Under the pieces are notes generated by a model, which saw only the letters and a list, made by a program, of their open reading frames with translations, was not told where the DNA came from and did no database searches. A stretch of DNA of 64,000 nt from Chersky-267 sp963744115. GTDB taxonomy: Bacteria > Chloroflexota > Limnocylindria > Limnocylindrales > CSP1-4. The stretch covers positions 682,001 to 746,000 of the forward strand of contig CAVUSI010000003.1 in NCBI GenBank assembly GCA_963744115.1. The letters run 5' to 3'. Each line of letters starts with the position of its first letter. Position 1 is the first letter of the stretch. This document shows positions 32,779 through 43,542 of this stretch, piece after piece. A program made the position numbers and the translations under genes.

Positions 32779-33546
32779 TCAAGGGACCGATGCGGCGGAT
32801 CCTCTGCGTCGCACGATCCGCCAGACCACGATCGCGATCCAGACCAGGTTCCACGACCAGGTCGCGAGCGTCGGGTTGACGAGCGCGATCGGGATCGACA
32901 GCCCGAAGACGATCGGGGCGATCAGGCTGCGTCCCAGACGCAGGCGGACCTCGTCCGGGCCGAGCCTGGGGGAGAGCAGTCCCGCCCGATCGGCGTGCCA
33001 CCACATGGCGAACGCCGCCGACCCGATCACGACGTTGGTCGCGGCGTAGAGCATGACCGCCGACGCAAGGTTCGAGTAGCGGCCGAGCACGGCCGTCGGG
33101 AACGGCAGGAAGGCGACCGCCGCGAGGAACACGAAGTTCAGGACGAGGATCCAGACGTCGCCGATCCGCAGCTCTGCGAACAGCCGGTGATGCCCGTTCC
33201 ACCAGACAGCGATGACGACGAAGCTGAGCACGAAGGCGAAGAGTTGCGGGACGAGCGAACGCAGGGCTGCCTCGAGGGCGGCCTCGGTCGGATCCGGACC
33301 GAGCTCGGGTACGCGCAGGTCGATCACCAGCAGCGTGATCGCGATCGCCATGACCGCGTCGCTGAACAGGGTCAGGCGTTCCGGATCGAAGGTCCGCGAC
33401 GTGGGCGCGCCGGGAGAGGTCGGCCCCGGCCCTGCGGGCTCGAGCTGGGCCGGCACCGGCTCGGCCGGCTTGGCCTCCGGACGCTCCGGCTCGACTGGTC
33501 TCGGCCCGGTCGATCGCACCTCGTTCGCCGGCGTGCCGTCGCTCAT
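32779..33546 (-). CDS. TMEM175/DUF1211-family potassium channel-like protein
   Basis: The 255-residue protein has a Pro/Glu-rich cytoplasmic N-terminus of about 50 residues. The family motif follows, DPERLTLFSDAVMAIAITLLVIDL, where Arg-Leu-x-x-Phe-Ser-Asp precedes helix 1. Five further hydrophobic segments complete a six-helix half-channel; two or four chains would form a K+ pore. The gene ends 19 bases from the tRNA on the opposite strand. A second homologue is at 1-475. Confidence 0.87.
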   Translation of the reverse strand: MSDGTPANEVRSTGPRPVEPERPEAKPAEPVPAQLEPAGPGPTSPGAPTSRTFDPERLTLFSDAVMAIAITLLVIDLRVPELGPDPTEAALEAALRSLVPQLFAFVLSFVVIAVWWNGHHRLFAELRIGDVWILVLNFVFLAAVAFLPFPTAVLGRYSNLASAVMLYAATNVVIGSAAFAMWWHADRAGLLSPRLGPDEVRLRLGRSLIAPIVFGLSIPIALVNPTLATWSWNLVWIAIVVWRIVRRRGSAASVP

Positions 33547-33581
33547 CGCCCGAGTCTACGAGGTCCTGCCGCGGGAGCGCG

Positions 33582-36500
33582 CTACCCCGGTGAGCCGGGC
33601 GACTCGTCGGTCCGGGCGACCATGGCGGCGGACTGCTCGATCTCGGCCGGCGCACGGAGGCTGCTGAATGTCGCAAGCGCCGAACGGGCCGTCGCCGCGG
33701 CCTCCGTGCCCCTGCCGGCGGCCGCGTACGCCTGGGCGAGCGCCAGCTCGGTCCGGGCGCGCTCCCAGGGGACTTCCAGCCTGGTGAACGTGGCCCGAGC
33801 AGCCTCCAGGAGGCCACTGGCCCGCTCGTAGTCGCCGGCCGCCAGCGCCGCCTGACCCTCGAGGCGGTCCGCGATCGCGGGGAGGAACCAGAGCCCTGTC
33901 CGACCCGCCCAGTGTCGAGCCTGCCCGACGATGGCGGCCGCCTCGTCCCAGGCCCCTTCGGTCGCCACCAGGTCGGCCCACGCTTCCAGGTCGAGATCCC
34001 GGTTCTGGATGTCGCGAACCGAGTCGTGGACGGCCAACCGGGCCCGGGCTTCGCCGAACTCGTGTCGCCGGACCAGGGTCGCCACGATCCACAGCCGCCC
34101 CCCGGAGACGCCCACGCTGCCCTGGGTGGCCTGGGCGCTGTCGAGCCGGGCGATGTACCGGTCCGCGGCGTCAGGGTCGCCGGCGACCTCGCTCAGATAG
34201 GCAGCGACCCCGTAGAGCCGGAAGGTGTGATAGCGCAAGACCCGCTCCGGGGCGGACAGGCCGTACTGTGCATCGACCGCCGCGAAGATCCGCCAGAACT
34301 CGTCCCATTGGCCGAGTCGGAAGGACGCCACGGCGTAGAAGACGCCTGGGACGTAGTTCTGGACATGCATGTCGGCGCCGCGCGTCCAGCCCGTCGCCCC
34401 GAACTCCGCGGCTCGCCGGTAGTCACCGATGTGGGCGAAGCCCCAGGCGCTGGTTCCGTAGATGTCGACGACCTCGACCAGGTCGTCCAGCTGCGGGATG
34501 AGGCTGACTCGCTCCTCCTGTAACGTCACCGCCTGCCCGTACCCGCCGAGCAGGGTCGCGGTCGCACCGAGGGTGTCGAGAGCAGCCGAAAGGAGGTCGG
34601 CCCGGCCCATCCGGCGGGCCATGGCCACCGCTTCCTCGGCGGCGCCTTGATCCTCCCGCACCCGCCCGGGATCCGTCTCCGCCTCGGCGAACCCCCAACA
34701 CCAAGCTCCACGAGCCTGCAGGAGGCGAAGTCGCTCCTCGCTGTCGCCCTCATCGAGCATGCTGAACCCAAGCTCGAGGAAGGGGGCAGCCTCCGCCCTG
34801 CTCGGCAGATCTCGCATCAACCCTGGCCAGCGGGTCGGGAGCGAGAGGAGGATCCCGGACAGGCGGGCCACGGCGCGGCGGTCGGCAGGACTGACCGGAC
34901 CGGCGCTCATCCGCAGCTCGATCGCCTCGCGGGCCGAGCGCCAGGCGCCGTTCCCATCGTCCGCCCACATCTGCATGTTCACCAGGATCTCGAGACCCCT
35001 GGCCCGCTCGATCGGACCGAGGGCCAGCTCGAGCCCCACCCGCACGCGTTCGCGCGCGCGATCGACCGCCAGGTGACGAGCCGCCTCCTCGCCCGCCTCG
35101 AACAGGAGGTCGACCGCGCGCGCGCGGATCTCCTCGCGCCGGTCAGGCTCGACCCTCGCCCAGGCGACGGCTCGCTCGGCCTCCGTGTAGTGGTGGGCCA
35201 GCAGCTCGACGACTTCGATCCGTCGCTCGCCGACCACCTCCTCGATCCACTTCGCGACGCTCAGGTGGGCGGCCGCCCGGTCGCGCTTCGGGATGCTCTC
35301 GTACGCGACGTCACGGACGAGTGCGTGCTTGAAGATGAACTCGGGCTGGCCTGCCAGCGTGGAGCCCAGGCGCGACAGCACGAGATCGCGCGCCTCGAGC
35401 CCGCGAAGAAGCTCGCCGACCTGGGCCTCCGCTCCGTCCAGGAAACGACCGACCGGGGCCGGCCAGAAGACGCGACCCACGACGGCGGCTGCCTGGAGCG
35501 TCCGCTTCTCCAGGCCATCGAGCAGGTCGATCCGGGCGGCAAGGACGGCCTGGATGGTGTCCGGGATCTCGACGTCGGTCAGTCGAGCGTCGGCGCTCCA
35601 GCCGCCCTCGCTCCGCACGATCCGGCCCTGGTCGATCAGATGGCGAAGGATCTCCTCGACGAAGAACGGATTGCCGTCGGCCCGCTCGACGATCCGCTCG
35701 CGGAGCGTCGCGGGCAGGTCCGCGATCGACAGGAGGAGGTCCAGCAGGCGGCTCGTCTCCTCCGCCGGGAGCGGGTCGAGGAAGATGCCGGAGAATCCAC
35801 GTCGCCCGCCGCCCCAGGCTGGGCGTCGGTCGGTCAGATCGGGCCGGGCCGGGCAGAGGAACAGGACGCCGCCCTGGACGCGTTCGGCCAGCTCGTCGAG
35901 GAGGTCGAGCAGTGCCTCATCGGCCCAGTGGATGTCCTCCACGACGACGACCAGCGGCCCGGCGCCCGCCAGGGCGGAGAAGAAGCTCCGCCACGCGGCG
36001 TGGATCTCGGCCCGGAGCTGTTCGGGGTCAAGGCGATCGAAGTCGAATCCGGGCAGAGCGATCCCGACGGTGTAGCCGAGCAGCGCGACGGTCCGAACCG
36101 GGTCGGCGGTCAGCTCCGCACTGAGGAGTCGCCCCCCGAGGCCCTGTACCTTCGCGACCGCATCGGCGGGCGGGTCGCTATCCAGGACGTGCGCCTCGGC
36201 CTTCAGGATCTCGGCCAGCGGCCAGAAGGTCACGCCCGAGCCGTATGACAGGCAGCGTCCCCGGACGACCTTCGGCGACGGCGCCCGGCGGGACATGGCG
36301 CTGAGGAACTCCGCACAGAGTCGGCTCTTGCCGACACCGGGTTGCCCGTACAGGGTCACGAGGTGAGGTCGCCGCTCGATGGCCGCCCGGTCGTACAGCG
36401 AGCTCAGCAGGTCCATCTCGGCATCGCGGCCGACGAGGGGAGCTCGAAGCCCCGGGACGCCGCGGCCGCTGGCCCGGGTCAATTCGCCGACGAGCTCCCG

Positions 36501-37127
36501 GATCTCGACGGCTGCTGTCTTGCCGCGGACCTGACGCGCCGCCAGCTCGCGGTACTCGAAGGTGAGCGCCGCCGCGGCGGTCCGCTCGCCGACCACGATC
36601 TGTCCGGGCTCCGCCAGCTGCTGGATCCGGGACGCGACGTTGACGGCGTCGCCCGTCACCATCCCCTCGCCGGTCCGCGGCGTGGTGGTCGCAACCACCT
36701 CTCCGGTGTTGACCCCGATCCGGACCTCCAGTTCCGGCCGCCCCTCGGTGCGCAGCCGATCGTCCAGCTCGCCGAGCCGGCGTCGGATCCGCAGCGCTGC
36801 CCGGAGCGCGCGTGCCGGGTCGTCTTCGTGAGCCAGGGGCACTCCGAAGACGGCCATCACGGCGTCGCCGATGAACTTCTCGACCGTCCCGCCCTGGCCC
36901 TCGATCTCCTCGCGCGCGAGGGCGAAGTACTCGCCCATCAGCTCGCGAACCACCTCGGCGTCGAGCGTCTCCCCGAGCCGGGTGGAGCCGCTCACGTCGG
37001 CGAACAGCAGGGTGACGAGCTTCCGCTCCTCCCCCGCGGACGCCGGGCTGTTCAGCGCGGAGCCACAGAAGGGGCAGAACGCGAAGCCCTCCGCGACGTC
37101 GCGGCTGCATGACTGGCAGGCGGTCAC
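33582..37127 (-). CDS. Zinc ribbon-nucleotide cyclase-AAA ATPase-TPR regulator
   Basis: The 1181-residue protein begins with a zinc ribbon (CQSCSRDVAEGFAFCPFCG). A class III cyclase domain follows (about residues 33-215) with LLFADVSGSTRLGE, KFIGDAVMAVFG and TGDAVNVASRIQ, which retain the metal Asp residues. An AAA_16/STAND-type ATPase has P-loop YGQPGVGKSRLC and VVVVEDIHWADE (Walker B). The C-terminal about 500 residues are TPR-like helices. Such proteins couple cAMP synthesis to a signal-sensing ATPase, or act as STAND regulators. It starts MTACQ at 37127 and stands alone between TMEM175 and etfA. Ligand and targets are unknown. Confidence 0.9.
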   Translation of the reverse strand: MTACQSCSRDVAEGFAFCPFCGSALNSPASAGEERKLVTLLFADVSGSTRLGETLDAEVVRELMGEYFALAREEIEGQGGTVEKFIGDAVMAVFGVPLAHEDDPARALRAALRIRRRLGELDDRLRTEGRPELEVRIGVNTGEVVATTTPRTGEGMVTGDAVNVASRIQQLAEPGQIVVGERTAAAALTFEYRELAARQVRGKTAAVEIRELVGELTRASGRGVPGLRAPLVGRDAEMDLLSSLYDRAAIERRPHLVTLYGQPGVGKSRLCAEFLSAMSRRAPSPKVVRGRCLSYGSGVTFWPLAEILKAEAHVLDSDPPADAVAKVQGLGGRLLSAELTADPVRTVALLGYTVGIALPGFDFDRLDPEQLRAEIHAAWRSFFSALAGAGPLVVVVEDIHWADEALLDLLDELAERVQGGVLFLCPARPDLTDRRPAWGGGRRGFSGIFLDPLPAEETSRLLDLLLSIADLPATLRERIVERADGNPFFVEEILRHLIDQGRIVRSEGGWSADARLTDVEIPDTIQAVLAARIDLLDGLEKRTLQAAAVVGRVFWPAPVGRFLDGAEAQVGELLRGLEARDLVLSRLGSTLAGQPEFIFKHALVRDVAYESIPKRDRAAAHLSVAKWIEEVVGERRIEVVELLAHHYTEAERAVAWARVEPDRREEIRARAVDLLFEAGEEAARHLAVDRARERVRVGLELALGPIERARGLEILVNMQMWADDGNGAWRSAREAIELRMSAGPVSPADRRAVARLSGILLSLPTRWPGLMRDLPSRAEAAPFLELGFSMLDEGDSEERLRLLQARGAWCWGFAEAETDPGRVREDQGAAEEAVAMARRMGRADLLSAALDTLGATATLLGGYGQAVTLQEERVSLIPQLDDLVEVVDIYGTSAWGFAHIGDYRRAAEFGATGWTRGADMHVQNYVPGVFYAVASFRLGQWDEFWRIFAAVDAQYGLSAPERVLRYHTFRLYGVAAYLSEVAGDPDAADRYIARLDSAQATQGSVGVSGGRLWIVATLVRRHEFGEARARLAVHDSVRDIQNRDLDLEAWADLVATEGAWDEAAAIVGQARHWAGRTGLWFLPAIADRLEGQAALAAGDYERASGLLEAARATFTRLEVPWERARTELALAQAYAAAGRGTEAAATARSALATFSSLRAPAEIEQSAAMVARTDESPGSPG

Positions 37128-37202
37128 GCCGAGAGTCTACGACGCGCTCGTGCCCCGGCCCAGCCATTCCAGGTTCCCCCGGGCCGGCGGACGGCACGGA
37201 CG

Positions 37203-38174
37203 CTAGCGGCCGGTCACCCGCCGGATCTCGGCCGAGATGGCCGGGACGACCGTGTGCAGGTCGCCGATCACCGCGTACGACGCCTTGCCCATCATCGGCG
37301 CGTCGCGATCGGTGTTGATCGCCAGGATCGCCTTGGCGGCCTTGCAGCCGACGATGTGCTGGATCGCGCCGCTGATCCCGCAGGCGATGTACAGGTCCGG
37401 CGCGATCCGCGTCCCGGTCTGGCCGACCTGCTCGGCGTGCGGGCGCCAGCCGGCGCTCGTGACGACCCGTGACACGCCGACGGCGCCCCCGAGCAGTCCC
37501 GCCAGCTCCTCGATCTGGCCGAACCCGTCGGATCCGACCCCGCGCCCACCGCCCACGACGACCCGGGCGTCCGCCAGCGAGACCTTGCCGGCCTCGGGCG
37601 CGACCCTCCCGACGACGCGGACCCGGAGGTCCTCGGCGCTGGGCTCCGGCTCGACCGCGACCACATCCACGGATGTCGGCGCGGCTGCGGCCTCGGGCTC
37701 GACGACGTGCTCGGCGATCGTCAGGAATCGCGGCGAGCCGTCAAGGCGGGCTTCCTCGAGCAGGCTCCCGCCCCAGCGCTGGCGCGTCACGAGGAAGGGG
37801 TCGCCGGGCACGATCTCGACGCAGTTGGCCGCCATCGCCGCCCCGGCCATCGCGGCGGCGTACGCGAGCAGCTCGTTGCCCCGATCGGTTCCGGCCGCCA
37901 GGATGACGCCCGCACCGCGCTCCGCGGCGAGCGCGCCCATGATCCGGCCCCACGCCGCCGGAGCGTAGACGTCGACCGCGTCGCCGCCGACCACGAACGC
38001 CGTCGTCACGCCCGCGCTGCCGAGACCGGCGCCGATCGCCGATGCCCCCGGGCCGAACAGGACCGCGCCGACCGGGACGCCGCTGGCCGAGGCCACGCCC
38101 CGAGCGACCGTCAGCGCCTCGAGCGACGACCGTCCGGCCGTCGCTCCGTCGTGCTCGACGAAGACGAGGATCAT
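37203..38174 (-). CDS. etfA: Electron transfer flavoprotein alpha subunit
   Basis: The 323-residue EtfA starts MILVFVEHDGA and ends with the FAD-binding region: SAGWRPHAEQVGQTG, PDLYIACGISGAIQH and AKAILAINTDRDAPM. With EtfB it accepts electrons from a flavin dehydrogenase and passes them to the quinone pool. ATG 38174 overlaps the etfB stop by four bases. It closes an operon with the dimethylglycine-dehydrogenase-like gene, the likely electron donor. Confidence 0.93.
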   Translation of the reverse strand: MILVFVEHDGATAGRSSLEALTVARGVASASGVPVGAVLFGPGASAIGAGLGSAGVTTAFVVGGDAVDVYAPAAWGRIMGALAAERGAGVILAAGTDRGNELLAYAAAMAGAAMAANCVEIVPGDPFLVTRQRWGGSLLEEARLDGSPRFLTIAEHVVEPEAAAAPTSVDVVAVEPEPSAEDLRVRVVGRVAPEAGKVSLADARVVVGGGRGVGSDGFGQIEELAGLLGGAVGVSRVVTSAGWRPHAEQVGQTGTRIAPDLYIACGISGAIQHIVGCKAAKAILAINTDRDAPMMGKASYAVIGDLHTVVPAISAEIRRVTGR

Positions 38175-38941
38175 GGAGAGACCAGCCCGAGCCGGACGAG
38201 GAGCTCGACCACGGCGGGTGCGGCGTCGGGGCCGGTGCCCAGGATCTCGACGCTGCGCTCCTGCTCGGCCGGCAGGCGCAGCCTGAGCTTCGTCGGCCCA
38301 CCCGGGCGAGCCGTTGGAGCCGACCGGGCGATCTCCTTCTTCTTGGCGCGGAGCCGGCCCGGGACGGACGGGTAGCGGGGCAGGTTGATCCCCTCGCGGA
38401 CCGACACGACCGCGGGCAACGGGACCTCGAACACCTCCCAGCCGCCGGACGCCTCCCTGCGGGCGGTGGCGACGCCGTCGTGGATCTCGAGCGCCTTGAC
38501 CCCGCTGATGCACGGGAGCCCGAGCGCGACGGCGACGCGGATCCCGACCTGGTAGTCGCCGCTGTCCGCGGCCTCGTTGCCGAACAGGAGGAGGTCGAAG
38601 GCCGTGCCGGCGTCGGCCTCGGCACGGATCGCGTCGACGATGGCCGCGGCCGTCGCGACCGGATCCCAGTCGCGGCCATCGGTCTCCAGGTGGATGGCAC
38701 GGTCGGCGCCGATCGCCATCGCGTCGCGGAGCTGGTCGGCGGCCGCCTCGGGACCGAGCGTGAGGACCGTCACCGCGCCGCCGTTCGCCTCGACGATCCG
38801 GACCGCCTCCTCGACCGCGCACTCCTCGTGCGGGCTGACGGTGAAGCCGAGGTAGCGCGTATCGATGTCCTGCGCGTCGTCGGTCAGGGTCACCCGTCCG
38901 CCGGTCTCCGGGACCCGCTTGACGCAGACGAGGACGTTCAT
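38171..38941 (-). CDS. etfB: Electron transfer flavoprotein beta subunit
   Basis: The 256-residue EtfB begins MNVLVCVKRVPETGG and has SPHEECAVEEAVRI, the AMP-site region DLLLFGNEAADSGDYQVG, and a C-terminal KKKEI segment corresponding to the dehydrogenase-recognition loop. ATG 38941 overlaps the stop of the repaired upstream flavoprotein (ATGA); without the repair the two genes read as one continuous frame. It is coupled to etfA downstream. Confidence 0.93.
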   Translation of the reverse strand: MNVLVCVKRVPETGGRVTLTDDAQDIDTRYLGFTVSPHEECAVEEAVRIVEANGGAVTVLTLGPEAAADQLRDAMAIGADRAIHLETDGRDWDPVATAAAIVDAIRAEADAGTAFDLLLFGNEAADSGDYQVGIRVAVALGLPCISGVKALEIHDGVATARREASGGWEVFEVPLPAVVSVREGINLPRYPSVPGRLRAKKKEIARSAPTARPGGPTKLRLRLPAEQERSVEILGTGPDAAPAVVELLVRLGLVSP

Positions 38942-41455
38942 CCGCGGATCCGTTCGTTGTCCGGGTCGAACGGCGGGGTGCTGCCGGCGACGGTCACGGT
39001 CACCGGGTACCGCTCGCCGAAGTACAGCACGGCCAGCTTCGTGCCGACCGACCGCGACCTCGGGCGGGAGGTAGGCCATCAGCAGATGCGTGCCGAGCGA
39101 CGGCGCCGAGCCGGCGCTCGTGACATAGGATCGGCGGCCCTTGGCGTCGACGAGCGGTCGTCCGTCGGGGGTCAGGATCGGCTCACGACCCAGCATGTAG
39201 CGCTTCACGCCGGACGCCGAGGTCGGGTCGTCGAGGGTGAGCGTGCAGAGCAGGGCGGCCGGCGGCTTCGCCCGTTGCTCGAGGTAGGCGGCCTTGCCGA
39301 CGAAGTCGGCGTCCTTGACCTTCGGCCTGGCCATCCCGGCCTCGACCAGGTCGAAGTCGAGCTCGAGCTCGGCACCATGCGCGCGATAGCCCTTCTCGAT
39401 CCGACCGGTCGTCCCGTAGACGCCGATCCCTGCCGCCGCGACGCCGAGCGGCCGGCCGGCTTCCCACAGGGCATCCCACAGCCGGAGGCCCTGCTCCATC
39501 GGGCAGTAGATCTCCCAGCCGAGCTCGCCGACGTACGAGATCCGCGACATCAGCGTCCGGACGCTGCCGATGTCGACGGTCCGGGCGGTCCCGAACGGGA
39601 ACGCGGCGTTCGACAGGTCCGCGGCCGTGGCCGCACTGACGAGGTCGCGGGCGCGCGGTCCCCACACGCCGAGCGTGTAGAGCGCCGACGTCTTGTCGTG
39701 GAGCTGGACCGACCCATCCGTCGGCAGGTGATCGGTGAACCACTTCTTGTCGCGCATCCCAAGCCCGCCACCGGTGACCACCCGGAAGCGGTCCCGCCCG
39801 AGCCGGATGATCGTCAGGTCGGCGACGATCCCGCCGGACGGACTCAGCAGCGGCGTGTAGACCACCCGGCCCTCCGGCACGTCCACTTGTCCGACCACCA
39901 GGCCCTGGAGGTAGTCGAGGGCTCCCCGGCCGGTCACGTCGAAGATGGCGAAGGCGGCCAGGTCGACCATCGCGACACGCTCGCGCATCGCCAGATGCTC
40001 GGCGTTGACGATGGGCGACCACCAGCGCGACTCCCATTCGGCCGCGCGCGGCATGACCCGCTCGCCGAACTCCTCGAGGAGCGGCGCGTTCGCGCCGTAC
40101 CAGAACGGACGCTCCCAGCCGGCCGCCTCGAAGAAGACGGCATCGAGCTCGCGCTGGCGCCGGTGGACCGGGCTCAGCCGCACGTCGCGGTTCGACGCCC
40201 ACTGCTCCATCGGGTGGGTGATCCCGTAGGTCTTGTTGAACCCCTCGGCGCTCCTGGCCTCGATGTGGGCCGCGGTCCGCTGGTGGTCGTAGAACCGGGC
40301 GACGTCGGAGGCATGGCAATCGATCTCCGGCGACCCGTGGGTCATCCACTCGGCGACCGCTCGGGCGATCCCGGGCGCCTCCTTGATCCAGATCGCCGCC
40401 GCCGACCAGAGGCCCTTGACCTCGGGCGTCTCGCCGAGGATCGGCATCCCGTCCGGGGTCAGCGAGAGGAGGCCGTTGATCGCATAGCGGACGCCGACGC
40501 GCTCGTCGCCGAGGACCGCCGGGACGAGCTCGAGGGCATGCTCCATCTGCGGGTCGAAGTCGTCATCGGTGAACGGCAGCTCGGTCGGGGACTGGGCTGC
40601 CTCCTCGATCGACGGGATGTCGTCGGGGGACATCAGGATCGGGCGATGGGCGTACGAGCCGACCTCGAGGTCGCCGCCGTGCTGGCGCTCGTACATGTTC
40701 GTGTCCATGTCGCGGACGATCGGGAAGACGATCTCGCCGACGGTGTCGGCGAACTGCGGGACCGGACCGACGCTGATCATCTGGTGGATCGCGGGCGTGA
40801 GGGGGATCGATGCGCCGGCCATCCGGGCGATCCGCGGGCTCCACACGCCGCAGGCGATGACGACCGTCCCCGTCGCGATGTCGCCCTTGTCGGTCCGGAC
40901 GCCGACGATCCGGCCGTCGACGACGTCGATGCCGACCGTCTCGGTCATCGCCGAGATCGTCAGGGCGCCCTTCGCGACGGCCCCCTCGCGCATGAGCGTG
41001 CCGGCCCGGAGCGAGTCGACGACGCCGACGCTCGGGGTATAGAACCCACCGAGGATGACCGACTCCTCGATGTACGGGACGAGCTCCTTGACCCGGGCCG
41101 GCGTGATCAGCTCCGCCTCGATGCCCCACGACGTCGCCGACGCCAGCCGCCGCTTGAGCTCCTCCATCCGCTCGGGCGTGCGAGCGACCTCGATCCCGCC
41201 GCTCTGGGTGAAGACGCCCAGCTCCTGGTACTGCCGGACACTGTCGAGGGTCAGCGCCGTCATCTCCTTGTTGTGGTCGGTCGGGAAGATGAAGTTCGAG
41301 GCGTGCCCGGTCGATCCGCCTGGGTTCGGGAGCGGGCCCTTCTCGATCAGGACGATGTCCTTCCAGCCGAGCCTGGCGAGGTGGTGGACCATGCTGTTGC
41401 CGACGATCCCGGCACCGATCACCACGACATCCGCTCGCTCAGGCAGCCCGCTCAT
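38938..41455 (-). CDS. Dimethylglycine/sarcosine dehydrogenase-like flavoprotein (one frameshift)
   Basis: The repaired protein has about 838 residues. An N-terminal DAO-type FAD domain (ADVVVIGAGIVGNSMVHHL, STGHASN, FYTPSVGVVD) is followed by an FAO_M linker domain and a GCV_T domain (SRWWSPIVNAEH, GGIVADLTIIRLG, YVGELGWEIYCP), the folate-binding part that accepts one-carbon units. Near 39048-39056 a GGTCGGTCGG duplication-like stretch shifts the frame; removing one base restores LAVLYFGERYPVTVTVAG and a stop overlapping the etfB ATG. It likely demethylates N-methylglycines or related choline/betaine products, donating electrons to ETF. Confidence 0.88.
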
Positions 41456-41620
41456 CCGTTACGACGTCCTCTCCACCTGGGCGTCCGCGCTCGTCGCCCG
41501 CATCCGTCGGCCGGCGCGCGTCGGGTCGGTTCCGACCCTACGGAGTGATCGCGTGCCTGTCCGGTCATGCTACCCGTCGGGACGGTCGGGCTGCCGGACG
41601 TTCCCGGTCCGGGTCCTCGC

Positions 41621-43511
41621 TCAGCTCGTCGGCGACGGTCCGTCGGCCGGATCGGGACCCTCCGCCGGTCGACGGTCGGCGGCGACCTCCTCGGCCGCCC
41701 CCGCCGCGTCCTCCCAGTCGACCCAGTCGACGTCGTGGGTGTCGAGGTAGCGCTTGACCGCGGCGCCGGTCGTCGAGAAGAACAGCTCGCGACCGATCTT
41801 CGCCTCGAGCTCGTAGCGGCGCAGCCACTCCTTGACCGGGGTCTTCATCTCGGCGAACGCCAGCTCGATCCCGGCAGTGTCGAGCTCGTCGGCCAGCTCC
41901 TCGATCATGTCGGCGGCGGTCGAGTCGACATCGGTGATCGGTTCGGCGGCCACCACGATCCAGCGCGCGGGCGGGTCCGCCTCGGCGGCGACCTCCCGCA
42001 CGCGCTCCCGGAAGAGGTCCGCGTTGGCGAAGAACAGGGGAGCGTCCCAGCGGAACAGGACCAGGCCCGGGATCTGGCGGACGTTCGGGTGGCTGGTCAG
42101 GTCGTGGTAGCCCTTGAGCCCGTCGACCCGACCGAGGACCGCGTCGTGCGGGCGCCAGGCCCGCCGGACGAAGTCCAGGAGCGACAGGCCGATCGCGATC
42201 GCGATCCCCGCGATGACCCCGAAGCCGGCGACGGCGATGAAGGCTCCCATCGACAAGAAGAACTCCGAGCGACGGACGTCGAACAAGCGACGCACCCCTG
42301 CGATCTCGAAGAGTCCCAGGGCGGCCGAGATGACCACGGCGGCCAGGGCCGTCGTCGGCAGGTTCGCCAGCAGCGCCGGGAAGAACACCAGGAGGAGCAC
42401 GATCACCCCGGCCCCGACCACGCCGGTCAGCTGCGACTTCGAGCCGGCCGCTTCGGCGACCGGCGTTCGCGACGAGCTGCTGCTCACCGAGAACCCCTGG
42501 AAGAGCGCCCCGCTGACGTTCGCCAGGCCGAGGGCGACGAGCTCCCGGTCGGGGTCGACGGCGTATCCGCCCCGGATCGCGAACGTTCGTGACAGGACGC
42601 TCGTATCGGCGAACGACACGAAGGCGATCCCCAGGGCCGCGGCGAACAACGCTGAGACGTCGCCGAGCTGGAGTGGCGGCAGGCTCGGGAACGGGAGTCC
42701 CTGCGGCACCGCTCCCACGACCGGGAGGACGTCCTCGAGGCCGAAGGCCGTCACGGCGATCGTCGCCCCGATGACGGCGATCAGGACCCCTGGGACCCTC
42801 GGCGCCCATTGCCGGCAGGCGAGGATCACCACGAGGCAGGCGCCGCCGATCGCCGCGGCCGCCGGCGACCGTGTCGCCCGCGAGGATCCCGCGGATGGTC
42901 TCGGTGACTTCGGGGATGAACCCTTCGGCGCTGATCGAGAAGCCGAGCAGCTTCGGGATCTGGCTGACGAGGACGGTCAGGGCGATCCCGTTCATGTAGC
43001 CGTAGCGGACGGGCTTGGACAGCAGGTCGGTCAGGAACCCGAACCGGGCGAGGCCGGCGCCGATGCACAGCGCGCCGGTCATCAGCGCGAGGACGCCGGC
43101 CAGGCCGACCGCCTCGGTCGAGCCGGCGGCCGCCAGCGGCAGGATCGCCGCGGCGATCAGCGGCGCGAGGGACGAGTCCGGGCCGAGGATCAGGATCCGG
43201 GATGGTCCGAAGATCGCATAGGCGAGCAGGGGGAAGATCGTGGCGTACAGGCCGGTGATGGCCGGGAGCCCGGAAGCCGTGGCATAGCCCATCCCGGCCG
43301 GGACGAGCAGCGCGCTCAGGACGACGCCGGCGACGATGTCCTTCGCCAGCCACGATCGCTGGTAGGTTCGGGCGACCGCCAGGCCCGGGAGCCACGAGGC
43401 GAGCCCGGTCGGCGCCGCGACGGGCCGGAGCCCGGGACGGCCCGAACCCGCGGCCTCGACGTGGACTCCGTCCGGTCCGGTCGCTTCGCTCACGGGCCCA
43501 TCATCCACCAA
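41621..43511 (-). CDS. SulP-family anion permease with STAS domain (one frameshift)
   Basis: The repaired protein has an N-terminal SulP membrane domain (SWLAKDIVAGVVLSALLVPAGMGYA, GLYATIFPLLAYAIFGPSR). Further helices run through AGVIVLLLVFFPALL, and a C-terminal cytoplasmic STAS domain (LFRWDAPLFFANAD, DVDSTAADMIEEL) follows. These carriers import sulfate, bicarbonate or other anions. The frame shifts near 42860; deleting one G there joins AGDTVA to IGGACLVVILAC. The start is uncertain: TTG 43511, GTG 43508 or GTG 43493. It is divergent from the methyltransferase at 43543, with about 30 bases between. Confidence 0.85.
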
Positions 43512-43542
43512 GGCGGGCGGCGCCGGTCGCTAGACTCGTCGG

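Noticed and set aside
38042..41548. 1168-residue plus-strand open frame
   Set aside because: It is antisense to the dehydrogenase and etfB genes, Asp/Arg/Gly-rich with no motifs; an artefact of high GC.
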